From the NCBI GenBank assembly GCA_039654915.1, contig CM077593.1, positions 61,324,501 to 61,388,500 on the forward strand: a stretch of 64,000 nt of DNA. Direction: 5' to 3'. Positions 33,836 through 45,490 of this stretch are shown piece after piece. Every line of letters starts with the position of its first letter. The first letter of the stretch is position 1. This stretch comes from Aquilaria yunnanensis (lineage: Eukaryota; Streptophyta; Magnoliopsida; Malvales; Thymelaeaceae). Made by a program: the position numbers and the translations under genes. A model generated the notes under the pieces. That model was not told the DNA's origin and made no database searches. It saw only the letters and a list, made by a program, of their open reading frames with translations.

Positions 33836-35338
33836 ATAAACTATCAAAAAACATTTATTTCATCCTTGAGAAAAATGGCTTATGAAATGCATTAAACAAA
33901 GGTAGGAAGCAACTTCTAATGGAATTCCTCCTTCCTCACAAGACCAAGATGTAGTGTCAGATAAAAATTGCTCTTTTCGAGGTCAACTTTGATGTTGGAG
34001 CTTCACCGCTTGTTGATCTAAAGGTGGAGTTAGATCTAATGAGGAAAAAAGTAAGAGAAGAGAGACTTAAACATAAAAAAGTTATCAAAATAGTTCATGA
34101 TGTTGCCTCAAATAGTTTGCAATCTAGTCTTATTCCAACTTTTGAGGCTTTGAGTAATTTTAGTTCATGATGTCATAGCTTATGCTACATTAGAACTTTC
34201 AAGTAATTATAACTCTTTATGCATCATTAGTGCATACCCCACAACACAATGTCAGCATACATCCAATAAGATACTTAATTACAAGGATAAAAGCACATGA
34301 GGACTTAAACATAAAATCTAAGACATACAAGGACTTGAATTGCAATAATTTTGAAATGTTGTTGCAAGAAACCATCTATTCCAGTGTTGTAGTATTCACT
34401 CTTGAGTCAATTAATGAACTTCTGCCAGCACTAAAGAACAAAAGTACTACTTTTGTTTGTCCCCCATTAGCCCACAAACTAGTGATTCAAAGGAACACCC
34501 ATAGGCAACGTTAGAGTTTGGAAAGTCACACAGCACTCTACATAACACAAGCATTCAGAGGTCCATTAATTATAACTGAGGTCCTCCAGAATTCATGCAG
34601 CAAACCTCCCCCGAGTAAGATTCTTCACTCTTATCTCTACTCTTGTAAAAGATTGTATTAAATTTTTTGTAACAAAAAAAAAAAAAAAAGAAATACGCAT
34701 AAAAAGCAAAGTATTTCAAACACCAGCACCTCAAGCATATACACAAAGCCAGGAGCAAACAAACTTAGCAACCAAAACATAGCAAAAGAGAAGAAAAGAA
34801 AAAGAGCAGCTCAAATACCAACACCAAATTTCTAGCAAGACAAACTCAGTTTTAGTCCTAAATAAGGTGTTGGTCCTAAATTTTTTCAAAGGTGTCCTAG
34901 TTAATTTGGTAGTTCCCTGTCACTAGTGAGCCATCAATAAGTTAACAAAAAAAATTTGTATCCTTAATCTAGGCTAAATATATATACTCACAGGTAAAAT
35001 ATATAAGTTGGCACAAAGTTGCCAGCTAAACTACATTATCATATAAAGAGAAAATGAATACTAGCAACACTTCACTTTAGACATAAGTATTCACAAAATC
35101 TCCAAATTCAACCCTTCAAAAAACTGATTTTTTCTGTAGAGGCTTCCAAATTTTAAAATGGTACAGTCTAGGTACAAGGGCGTGGCAGTCACCCAAGCAT
35201 AGGTTCAATACGCACAAAAGGAGACACATAATTAGCGATACTACACTACTTTAAGTTGATAAGGACCAGTTCAAGCATGCTCTATTCAGGGAAATAATCA
35301 CAATAAAATTCTAGTTCCTTCAAGTATTGTAACAAAAA
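33836..35338. other. AT-rich sequence; one short coding-like stretch
   Basis: There are no recognisable genes. On the plus strand, after an acceptor-like 'tgtcag' near 33961, a frame of about 65 codons (33962-34165) reads LFEVNFDVGASPLVDLKVEL, then a charged helix-like stretch and IVHDVASNSLQSSLIPTFEA, and then stops. I cannot name it. An 18-base A run lies at about 34672. Confidence 0.4.
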
Positions 35339-35912
35339 TGAGAAAATGTTAAACAGGAAAATACTAACTAAAAATAATAGTCCAATGGTACTATTGAAGT
35401 TGGAAAAGACGGATCTAAGAACCAAAAGCTATGGCGACCAAGAGCATCGCGAAAATAATTTTTACTAGAACAACAAAACCTCCAAATCCAAACAATGAAA
35501 TAGAAATGAAAGCAAGAAGAAAAAAAAGAGTGAGCTACCTGGAATCTGAAATTGGGTCTTGCTCCGCAGTCTATGTTTGGCGTGATCGATTTTGTGAGAC
35601 CTGCTGCTTCCGGGATAACAAAACGAGAAAATGTTGAACAGGAAAATACTAACTAAAAATAATTGTCAAATGGTACTATTGAAGTTGGAAAAGAAGGATC
35701 AAACAACCAAAAGCTATGGCGATCAAGAGCATCGCGACAATAATTTTTATTAGAACAACAAAACCTCCGAATCGAAACAATGAAATACAAAGAAAAGCCA
35801 AAAAGAAAAAAGGAGAGCGAGTTACTTGGAATTCGAAATCTGGTCTTGCTCCACAGTTTGTGTTTGGTGTGATAGATTTTACGAGATCTGCTGCTTCCAA
35901 GATAAATGGTTC
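35339..35912. repeat. Tandem duplication of a ~285-bp segment
   Basis: Two direct copies (about 35339-35622 and 35623-35912) share long blocks such as 'ggtactattgaagttggaaa', 'aagagcatcgcga' and 'aacaacaaaacctcc'. By eye they are about 85% identical. Read on the minus strand, both end with a similar exon-like stretch before a GT (GGTAGCTC or AAGTAACTC), so an old duplicated exon or promoter segment is possible but unproven. Confidence 0.8.
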
Positions 35913-38900
35913 AAGGCACAGAGGTGCATTTTAAATAGGTGGTCGCGGCATGTGAGAATAGGTTTGGGCCATCTTTTTTAAAGCTGGTTATAAATAGGTC
36001 ATCTCAGCCCATATAAAGTTTAGCCAAGAACCGGCTAAAACTAGGAAAAAATTGCTTAAAATGTTAAACTGTGAACTGGAACAAACTTATGATCTGAAAT
36101 TATACTATATTCTAAAGAAGAAGTGGGTTTTATTGTTTATCAATAGTAGAAAACACGTGGCCCTTTTTTTTTTTTTCCTTCTTCCAGCTTGTGGTCAAAC
36201 TCCTCTTTTGATCCTGAAATTTCTTACATCTGCCATAATGCTCCCCTACTTTAGCATTCTATCACCAGCTAGAAGGAAAACCATTTGCTGATGGTGACCT
36301 GATTGTCACATCATAAAAATTGGGAAACATTACTAGATATAATAAACATTACAGGTACCCAACATTATTTTGTCCTTTTTTGTGATACGTACGCCCACCA
36401 TTCCAGTTTTGTTTTACCCTCTTGTAGAATTGTCAATTCTCTTCTGTAGTCTCTGGATATAACATTCCTACTATAATGATCTCCAACTTTCATGATCTAT
36501 CACAATTTTTTTTTCCTTTTTGCTAATCAAAATTTTTGTATATACTAAAAGTCAAAGATTTTTAAGGAGAAGCGAAGAGGGCTATCTTAATCCCTGGTCG
36601 TAGACATGGCAACTTTTAGATACACAACATGAACTTTTAGAAAAATAAAAATTTTGATGACATATTTAAATTCAAAATGATAAAACCTTAACTGAAAGTG
36701 AATGAAATGCTTTTATTAACCATGTTAAATACCAAAAGCTTTTTCTTTTGTGTAGTTTGACTCAGATTTTTAATTATATAGGTTTGATTCAAAGTTTTAA
36801 TTAGTTGAAACAAATGCACACTTTTCATAATATATGAGCGCTTTACATATATTTGATTTATAGTTTTGATTTGTTGAAATAAGTGAACAATTTGTATTAT
36901 GCATAAGTCCACAATTCTTTAAAGATTTTGTTTTATTACTAATTCATTAGTGAGCAAAAACTCTGGAAAACCTATGCATGTATATTATGCAATGTTATCC
37001 TACACTATTAACACTAGAAACTTTCTTTCTCTTAATAGTTTAATTGAATTGATTAATAGAATTACTTTAATTATTTTCCATTTATTATCTTTAATGTTTT
37101 TTTGATACTATATAAACACATCTTCAGTTGACTACGTTATGTGCTTATAATTATTTATACTCAGATTTTACTTAATGTCAAGGTAAGTCGTACACTTTAA
37201 CATTGTTCTATCAATGACTTATATTGATTATATTATTGCTAACCCATATACCTCGCTTACTTCTAAAAGTTGTACGGTTTTTAATGTTCATCATTGAAGA
37301 TGAACAGTTTTTTTTTTTCATTTTTCAAACACAATTGACTTTTCCTTAAGTTCAATTCCTTTTTCACAAGGTACTCGCATTTTTTAGGGCCCATTTTACA
37401 ATTTCTCCAGTTTCAGGTTGTCTAGTTAAATGTCAGTTTAATCCTTAAGCTTCTACTCTTTTCCACGTTCATCCCTATTTTCCATCCATCTTTTATTTTT
37501 TTCCTCAAATTTAATAAATATTTAACTAGATTATTTCTATTTATTCTCTTGGTCCCTAACATTTTTATTGTTTTTATGTACTATATTCTAAAGTAAGACA
37601 TTAGTTATCATAATTTATTTGTTTTTGTGTTAAGCCTTTTTTATACATTCATTAAATCAATTGTTAAGCCTTTAATACCTAATATTTTTTCATTTTCAAT
37701 CCTGGTTCAAACTTTTTTTGTTACTTTTCTTTAATTTTGCTTTTCAAAATAAAACTTTAATCATTATAATTTACATCCTTCTAGCAATGGTTCTGATTGA
37801 TTTAGCTTCAATTAAATTTTTTATTGTTATCTTTATTAAATTAATGGTTAAGTTGTAAATTTATTAACATAAATTAAGCACAATTCTATGTTTCAATCAT
37901 ATTATTTTGTTATTCATGATTGTGTATTATAGTATGAAATGTTCTCTATGGTTTAATAAAATAATTTGGTCTATAATTACTAAAATTGAAAGTAAATTTT
38001 TCTAAATAAATTTCTCATTGATGTTAAAAATTAGAATTTAATTTGATAAAAGAGGGAAATTTTTAGTTATGTTATGTTCCTATTTACCTAATTTCAGTTA
38101 TTGTTAAGGTATTTCAACTTAAAAAAAAATTCTTGCTTAATTGACTCACCGGATCTACACCGCTACAACCATCGTATCTGAATCACCGTTGGCTTGTTTG
38201 ACTATTTTATCTGGTTTTAACCAGTACTTAATTCACTATGGAGGTTTCTGATTTCATGTTTGACCATTGTTATATGTATATGAAATATTAAACCATATCT
38301 CAACCACCATATAAATGATGTATGTGCAGATTTTATTTTATTCACATTTTGAGAAGAACATTGCTTTGAAGGCACTTGTAGTTGCACATTTTTTAAGCTT
38401 TCTCTTCATTGACTGTAGTTTGTTTTATGAGTCAAATTAAGAATCTACATCTTTCAAGAGGTTATCGAGGGGGAAAGGATGGTTACCAAATACCACAGGG
38501 ACAGATATCTTCATTTTTATAAGAAAAAGCTACTACTGCCTATAACTGCTTCCGGCTAATGTGTATGAAACATAGAGATCTTCAGACTTTTATAGTTCTC
38601 TATTCATCATGATTCCAACGTAGGACATAAAGATAGGCTCCAATTCTTTGGTGAAAATTTTAAATGTTTTCTATTTAAGAAATTTATGAATTCAAAGTTG
38701 GTTTTGATTTAATGCAATATAGGACAAGAAAAGTGAAAATTTGAAGCTTTTCCTACAATTTAGGATTACGAAGGATAAATATAGCTTGTTTTTTCAGAGA
38801 AAAATAAGTTCAAAAAGAATAATGGTAGGTGGAAGAGCTGCAAAGCAGAGGGTTAGAGTTGTATGCTTATAAGTGAGATAGAGAGCATAATGTTAACCAA

Positions 38901-39730
38901 CCTCAGGATGATTCACACCATAAGCTTTTCTTACTTTGAGAGATGACTCGGGGATGATTCAGGTATGTTATTGTTTGTAATTTTTATTTTAATGATTATT
39001 TCTAGTTGCATCTTTTTGCATTGTATACTGCATAGTCAACATAAATTGTTCTTTCCTTACTGTAGTTAATTAATTCCATCATATAGCAGAAGGGATGTTG
39101 CTCTCTAACATTATTGAATAAATCGTAGCATATCAAATAAATCCAAACATCTGACGTTTGCTAAGTTTCTTCTATAGCAGACCCATTTCTTGGTGGTTTT
39201 GGGTTTTACTTTGTGAAAAGTTGGTTAAATCACCTCTAAATTAGATCCATTAGTAGATTGTTGCCCCCACCCTTTTCTTCCTTGCTTACTCGGCCAAATT
39301 CTTACACCTTGGAGATGTGATGGCCTTTTTTCCAAAAAAAAAAAAGAAAAAAATAAAATAAAATTATTCATTGTAGGTTCTTTAATGGGGAAACCAAACA
39401 CATTATTTATTTTCTTATGCTGGTTATAGCTTTATTGCAAGAAGGACAGGCTTATTCAATTTGAGCAATTAAAAACTTTGGTTGATATAGTTAATATAAT
39501 TAGTGCATTAGGCTTAACGAAGCTAACTAAAAAAGATAATCAATTTATATAAACTTCCTTTTTTCCCCTGCTTATTTTGTCTATTTTGTCTTTAGGCTAT
39601 TGTTGATACTGCTTTTGACATCGTGCATTTGCTCCCAAGCTTCCAAAAATAGTGGCTATATTGAATGATTAACCATGTCTTTATTGATGTATATGGTTAA
39701 TCTTCATTCTTTCCATGGTTCATTTTTCAG
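35913..39730. other. Long AT-rich stretch, no clear gene
   Basis: Apart from short chance ORFs nothing coding is recognised. Just upstream of the lysyl-tRNA synthetase exon, an acceptor-like 'gtctttag' near 39596 is followed by AIVDTAFDIVHLLPSFQK. This faintly resembles the preceding LysRS segment but is too weak to call. Confidence 0.45.
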
Positions 39731-39838
39731 GAAGCTTTCTGTTAAGGTAGACTCTTTTGTAATTCATACCAAGTCTCTGGCCCCTCTTCCGGATAAGTAT
39801 CATGGCCTAACTAATGTGGAAAATCTTTATTGCCAAAG
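39731..39838 (+). pseudogene. Exon of an organellar-type lysyl-tRNA synthetase gene (isolated)
   Basis: A 108-bp stretch is bounded by a good acceptor (catttttcag) and donor (CAAAG|GTAAC). It reads [20 protein letters not shown] then [16 protein letters not shown]. Class II lysyl-tRNA synthetases of bacterial and plastid/mitochondrial type have this segment between the anticodon-binding domain and motif 1 (GELSV...[15 protein letters not shown]...RYRQRY). The enzyme charges tRNA-Lys with lysine. I see no clear neighbouring exons, and element B lies 218 bp downstream. It may be an exon of a gene with giant introns or a detached pseudogene fragment; Cys for the usual Arg (YCQR) and Lys for Glu (KLSV) favour a pseudogene. 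Confidence 0.75.
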
Positions 39839-40050
39839 GTAACAGTCCTTCTCTATTGAGATATCATAGGCTTCATCAAAGACATCCACCTAGCTGAAAG
39901 TCTAGCTCCAAGCCCCTTGGTTAATTGTCTCTGCCTGTTAGCTTCATTTCTGATTATTCTCTTGTTTTGCACATTTTTGTGTCACTTATTAGTCACTCCT
40001 ACAGCATTACACCAACTAGGCACAAGGTAACAGATTTTTTTGGGCAGTAA

Positions 40051-40055
40051 CCTTG
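40051..40055. repeat. Target-site duplication of element B, left copy
   Basis: CCTTG directly precedes the left LTR. The same pentamer follows the right LTR at 51758-51762. The perfect pair fixes both outer boundaries of element B. Confidence 0.95.
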
Positions 40056-40909
40056 TGATGCCCAGCAGCATCTTCGTCGGGTGACATTATGACTTCGGGA
40101 GGGACTTCCTGAGAGGGCGAACACCTGGAGCACAGGTTTCCCAGGGGAGTGCGCCTGAAATGCTGAAGAGAAGAGGGTCAGGAGGTCCCCGAGATGTTTT
40201 TCCGGGGAGGAGCCTCCGACGCCCAAGTTAGTGCCCTGAAGGAAGATAGAGGAGGAGCACTAAGGGGTTAAGTGGCCTTGCCTATTTTTATTTTCCTCAG
40301 GGAGAGAGGGTCGCCTCTCTTGCCAGGGCTTGTTTCCTGGTATTTTTAGGAGTGCCTAGCCCGTTCAGATCGTGACACGTGTTCGATCGGATGCTCTCTG
40401 TACTTTCGGGCGTAGGGGACAAGTAGCCGTTTGTAGGCTCCTTGAATCTTGGTCCTGAGGTAGGTTGTCACAAGACTCGGACGGCGTCGGCGTGTCAAAC
40501 TGCTGTTTGAGGCGGCGTGTAATGCCTGGGGCGACATGTCAGAGGCTCCTTAAATGCTCATGCCGTACTCCCGAGGTCCTTTGGGTGAGGTTCTCCTTCG
40601 GTACGAGTGCCCTTCTTCGGGAATTATGCCCGTAGTTCGGGGAGTTCTCTAGCTTGGGGGTTTCGCCTTCGGGGAGAGTCTTTTCTGCTTGCAATAGCTG
40701 GTTCTTTATTCCTGAAGGCGATCCGTTTGGTCCCCTGAGGGAGCCGGCAACGTCTTCCTAACGTACTAGCCGAAGTCCTGAGTCTGAGGCGTTTGACTTC
40801 GCTCCTTCTGAGGTCTATGCTAGCGCCTCCTTCGAGTGACGCCAGGTTTCCCGGCCACGCTACTGGCAGGAAGTATGTAGTGAGAGAGGCGATAGCCCTT
40901 CGGTTATCA
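40056..40909 (-). mobile_element. 3' LTR of element B
   Basis: 854 bp, ends TGATAACC...GCATCA in minus sense. It shares with the LTRs of A, C and the internal solo LTR the terminal inverted repeat and the block around 'cctccgacgcccaag'. Confidence 0.92.
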
Positions 40910-40923
40910 CAGGCCCCCCCTCC
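40910..40923 (-). other. Polypurine tract of element B
   Basis: The minus strand reads TGGAGGGGGGGCCT before the 3' LTR, the plus-strand primer site of the element. Confidence 0.75.
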
Positions 40924-41331
40924 AGAAAGCCAAAGTGGAAACTTCGGCTTGTCAGCTTTCAGAGAGCGTCCTTCGGGGCCTTGGGCGTAATACCTGTGCC
41001 GAAGATGGACCTTTTGTCTGAAGACGTAGGCTGTTCGCCCATAGCCTGTCTTTTGGTGTCTTCGAGGTAACCTACTTCTCTCCTTTTGTAGGTTTGCGCA
41101 ACATCGCGTCTTGTAAACAGGCGCGTCAGTCTGGAGCGGCGCGCCCAAGGTTTAAGGGTGTCAGAAGTTGTGTCCTTCTTTTGGCGCAATGCCTGACAGG
41201 TGGCAGGTTGTTATTGGCGGGGACTGCATCGGATACAGTAGGCGCGCCTTTTTATGCGCAAAGAGTAGTTATGGCGACTTTTTACCTTCACAGAGTACTT
41301 ATGACGCCGGTTTACCTACCCCCCATCGGCC

Positions 41332-41340
41332 TATATATAC
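41332..41340 (+). promoter_or_regulatory. TATA box of the antisense gene in element B
   Basis: TATATATAC lies about 270 bp upstream of the gene's ATG (41609). Element C has CTATATAAA at 57803-57811, about 245 bp upstream of its own ATG, with a similar lead ('ccccatcgg' or 'ctccttcgg'). The matched placement in two diverged elements supports a real plus-strand promoter separate from the LTR. Confidence 0.6.
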
Positions 41341-41608
41341 GCCATTCTGCCTAACTTCCTTTTGCTTCTGTTTTTGCTTCGCTCCTGCCTTTTAACTGTT
41401 TTTGCGTTCTCTTCTGCTTTTTGCGGCGATGCTGTTAACGGAGTTTTTTTCGGCCACCTTTCGCGACGGCGACTTCAAACCAAGATTTCGGCAAAACATT
41501 TGGTGGGTTTTGATTTCCAGAGTCCTTTGATTTTAAAGCTTTCCCGAAGTCGGTTTTTTATTCCCCGAAGTCATTTTTTCTCCAAAACTATCTTCACCAA
41601 CTCCTCTT

Positions 41609-44032
41609 ATGACTATTTCCCCCATCCCAAAGAGCTGGCTTCCTCTTCTCAATCATACTTGCTGTACGTCTTCGAAAAAACTAGAAAGATGGACCAAAAA
41701 GTTTTTTCTTCCTTCTTACACCATCACCAGACTTCCTGGCCCTCAGGTGGTCAGTTTTATGAACCGCCGAAATGAGGTTACCGTTTTTCGTGCCCAACTG
41801 ATGGTCGGACTTCGGTTTCCTCCCTCAAGGGTGATTTGCGACTTTTGCCAATTTCATGGCATTGCCGTAAATCAACTTCCCCCGAACTCGTACTGCTATT
41901 TTAACGCCTTCCTTTGCATGTGCGGCGTTTTCAAAATAGAACCCCATTTCATTCTTTTTATGCAGTACTATGAGCTCTACGCGGTCCCGAAGGGTGGCTT
42001 TTACTTCATGCTGCCCCGAGGATCAGGGAGCAAAAAGTATATGTTCACCTTCGCCACTAAGGACAGCTGGCGAGGGTGGCAAGAAAAATTCTTTTTTCTG
42101 AAGATGGGGGAGGCCTGGTCGTACGTTCCGACCTTGTGGGCTTCGAGAAGGCTGGAGACGGATGTTGCAGACCCGAAGAGGCTGTTGACTCCTGAGTTGG
42201 CGGCCAGGTTCACGGACTTCGACAGACGGATCCGGGCAGTTTCTGACTGGGACTCGGAGGTCCCTTCACGCTCCCTCTACCCCTTCCCCATCATGTGGAA
42301 GCTGATGACCGAGGAGGTCCTTCGGGAGCTAGGGTTAGTGAAGGAGCATGAGGCGGACCTTGAGATGCCGGCTCCTGCCATCATAAGGAAAGACTCCTGG
42401 CTGGTAAAACTCCTTTGGGAGGAGGTTACTGACGAGACCTTTTGTGAGCGTAAGTTATCTCAAAAGTTTTTTTGTTATAGACACATCTTAGACTCACACT
42501 GATGTTTTCCTTCTGTTTCAGAGATGGGCGACGACTCCGCTGCTTACTACAAAGCGCTCTTCCTTGGTCAAGCCAAGAAGGGGGAGCAAACAAGGAAGGC
42601 CGTCTCCCGAAGGCGGAAATCGTCTGGGGCCGGGCCATCATCGGCAAAACGGGCGAAGAAAGAAGCGCCTCTTCCTCACCCGGAAATTCCCGAGGAGGCA
42701 CGTGAAAAGCCTGTTGCTACTGTTGCCCCACCTACCGAGGTCGTTAATAACGCCCTTTCTCGGAGTCCCACTTCCTCGGCGGCTCTTCTGGACGCCTTGG
42801 TGGAAGTCCCTTCTACCGAGGAGCACCGGAAGGAAAAAGGCAAGGAGATTTTTGCCGAGGGGGTCCGAGACGCTAATGATGATGTCACCGAGGTGCCGCC
42901 AGGTTCGTTCTTTGGACAAGCTGCAGTATTTTTATTTTTTAAACTTTGAGAATTGCTTGCCTTAACAAGTTTCTTGTCTTGCCGTGTAGAGGAGATAGCA
43001 TCTTCGGGGTGGGTGGCCGAGCACGCCTAGAAACTGGCCCTTCGGGATTCCCATATCCCGAAGGGGAAGATCCCGAGGGAGCCTTTCTGGTCGTTTATGG
43101 AGGACATGAACTTGTACTCCGGCGACGGCCAGCAAATGGCCAACCAAATTTCCAAGGGGATCCTCACCGAGGCCTCCTTCAAGGCCATTTCCGAGGTGTG
43201 CCCGGACGATGAGTCCCTTGTTGCAAAAGTTTATGAGCACGCTGCCCAGGTATACTTCTCGCCTTTGTTTTCTCCTTTTTCATTTCTTCTAAGTACTTGG
43301 CTTATTATTTTTTGCCTTACTGACTTTGCTCATACTTCTTTGCAGCTGCTGGGGTTCACTGGCTTCCTCAAGGTTCGGGCAGCGAGGCAAGCGGCGTTCC
43401 GAGTCTCGGCCTTAGACTGCATAGAAAAGTCTAAGGTCATGTGTTCCGACTTGGTTGCCAAGAACACGGAGATGGCTCAAGCTGCGAAGAAGGAGGTTGC
43501 TGCCATTCGGGAGGAGTTCTTGAAGGAAAAAGAGGAGCTTTTGAAGGACTCATCCTAGAAGATTTCTGACCTTGGCTCCAAGGTGGCGAAGCTGACTTCG
43601 GCAAACGAAGCTTTTGAAAAGGAGAAGTCAGAGTCTGAGGCTCTCCTGGCGAAGGTGCTTGCTGAGAAAGCCAAGCTCCAGGCCAAGGTCGAGTCTTTGA
43701 AGAAGGAGCCGAAGAAGAAGAAGATGAAGGCACTGAAGAAGGAGGTTGCTGATTTGGAGAGGGAACGTGATGAGCTAGCAGTCGAGCAGGAGAAAGCCGA
43801 CGAAATGACAAAGGTCGGTTTCCAAGACGGCTTCTGCCTTGCTCGGCATCAAGTTCTGTAGAGCTTCCCAGATCTGGACCTCTCCTTTTTGGAGGCCCTA
43901 AACATTCCCGAGGGGCCTCGGTGGTCTTGGTCCAAAATCGAGCACCTTAAATTGCCCTTCCCTCTTTCGGCACCGAAGGCGGTGGATAAGGATGCGGATG
44001 CTGGTGGCTTCCGAGATGCTGAGATTCCTTAG
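41609..44032 (+). pseudogene. Antisense gene of element B (Transposase_28-like domain plus coiled coil), four predicted exons
   Basis: This is a gene opposite to gag-pol. Predicted exons: 41609-42449 (donor C|GTAAGT), 42522-42902, 42990-43249 (CAG|GTATAC) and 43346 to about 44032. Acceptors end in TTTCAG, TGTAG and TTTGCAG, and the phases agree. Exon 1 has the core TVFRAQLMVGLRFPPSRVIC, FNAFLCMCGVFKIEPHF and PKGGFYFMLPRGS, resembling the Transposase_28 'putative gypsy type transposon' family (PF04195). Exon 2 is basic and nuclear-signal-like (KRAKKE). Exon 3 contains REPFWSFMEDMNLYSGD. Exon 4 is a Lys/Glu-rich coiled coil. Stops at 43028-43030, about 43556 and 43858 make it non-functional as read. 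The function is unknown; 'transposase' is only the family name, and no catalytic residues are evident. Confidence 0.75.
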
Positions 44033-44297
44033 TTTGTATTAATGCCCTTTGCCTTCTTTTTCTTCTGTTTTGTACTTCTTCTTTTGGCAAACTTCCTTCT
44101 TTGTAAGCAGATCTATCTTAATAAAGACCCTTTCTTTCATGAATTTTTGGCTAAGTCTGTTGCACAAAATCTTTTATTTCTCACTATCCCGAAGACGTTC
44201 GCTCAAGAGACTTATTTAGCTAGACTTATTTACCCTTGGAATCACCCTCGGGAAATTCTCTTAAGTGAATCTCCAATCTTTAGAGAAGGTTGATAAC

Positions 44298-44302
44298 CTT
44301 TG
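44298..44302. repeat. Target-site duplication of the solo LTR in element B, left copy
   Basis: CTTTG here and at 45274-45278 match perfectly and bound the solo LTR. Confidence 0.92.
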
Positions 44303-45273
44303 TGATGCCCCAAGGCATCTTCGTTTGCTGTCATGTTGACAGCTGGAGAGACTTCCTGAGGAGGCGAGCGCCTGGAGCTCTGGTTTCCCCGCTGAGTGTG
44401 CCTGAAAAGCTCAAAGAAGAGGTTAGGAGGTCCCCGGTTTGCTTTTCCGGGGAGGACCCTCCGACGCCCAAGTCAGTTTTCTGAGTGAAAGTGGAGGAAG
44501 AACACTAAGGGATCAAGTGTCTTGCCTGTTTTGTGTTTTCTCAGAGGGAGGAAAATGCCCATCCTTTGCCCAGTCCCATTTCCTAGTATTTATAGGAGTA
44601 GCTGGTCCGTTCAGATCATGACACGTGTTCGGTCGGATTTGATCTGTAGTTTTGGACCTAGGGGACAGGCAGCCGTTTGCAGCCTCCTTTAGCCCGGGAC
44701 CCGGACAGGTTGTGTCAGGACTGGGGCGGCTGCGGCGTGTCAGTTCGCCGTTCAGATGTGATGTGTAGGGCTTGTGGGCGACATGTCAGAGGCTCCTTAA
44801 ATGCTCATACCGTACTCCCGAGGTCCCCTGGGCGAGGTCGCCCTTCGGTGCGTGCACCCTCTTCGGATTCTATCCATCCTTCGGTGCGAGCACCTCCTTC
44901 GGGATCTATCCCATAGTTCTGGGAGTTCCCTTGATGAACACCTTCTTCGGGACTCACACCCATAGTTAGGGGATTCCCTTGTTCAGGTGTTTCTTGTTCG
45001 GGGAAGATCCTCTTCGGGGCCTCTGCCTTCGGGGAGATTCTTCCTTGCTTCAGAGAGATGGCTCTCTTACCCGAAGCGGTCAGTTTGGCCCCTCGATGGA
45101 GACAGTGTTGTCCTCGGAATTCCTGATGAGCTAACCGAAGTCTCGAGCTCATAGTGTTTGACTTCGCACCTTCCGAGGTCAGTAAAAAGATCCTCTCTTG
45201 GGTGACGTCAGACTCCTCGGCCAATATTCTGGCAGGGAGTTACTACCGAGGAGGCAATAGCCTTTGGCTATCA
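44303..45273 (-). mobile_element. Solo LTR nested in element B
   Basis: A 971-bp LTR of a related but distinct subfamily, with minus-sense ends TGATAGCC...GGGCATCA and perfect CTTTG duplications. It is clearly more different from B's own LTRs than these are from each other. It lies in the non-coding gap between the integrase end and the antisense gene. A full element inserted there and then lost its interior by LTR recombination. Confidence 0.93.
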
Positions 45274-45278
45274 CTTTG

Positions 45279-45490
45279 TAAATAAGCTTTCTTTCGGCGA
45301 CGACTGTTCTGGTGAAAAGAAGCTTCTGTACTTAGAAAAGTGTTCCTAAGAAACTTTTGTACTTAGAAATTTTTCTAACTTGTACAATTTTCCCACCAAA
45401 ATCCTAAGCATAGAATTTTTTCAAGGCATCCGGATGCCATGTATTTTTTAATTCTACACCTTCGGTATCGCCGAGTTTGTAAACTCCTTT
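45279..45490. other. Non-coding spacer between the solo LTR and the integrase end of B
   Basis: No ORF or motif is seen. It belongs to the internal region of element B, between pol and the antisense gene. Confidence 0.6.

Noticed and set aside
36000..39700. Host genes in the AT-rich stretch
   Set aside because: ORFs are short, without motifs or consistent splice sites; only the LysRS exon at its right edge could be supported.
41362..41775. 137-codon plus-strand ORF overlapping the antisense gene
   Set aside because: It is in another frame than the conserved domain and is not conserved in element C.
45257..45272. LTR-terminal inverted repeat as an intrinsic terminator
   Set aside because: This is eukaryotic DNA; the hairpin sits at retrotransposon LTR ends and no T-run terminator context applies.
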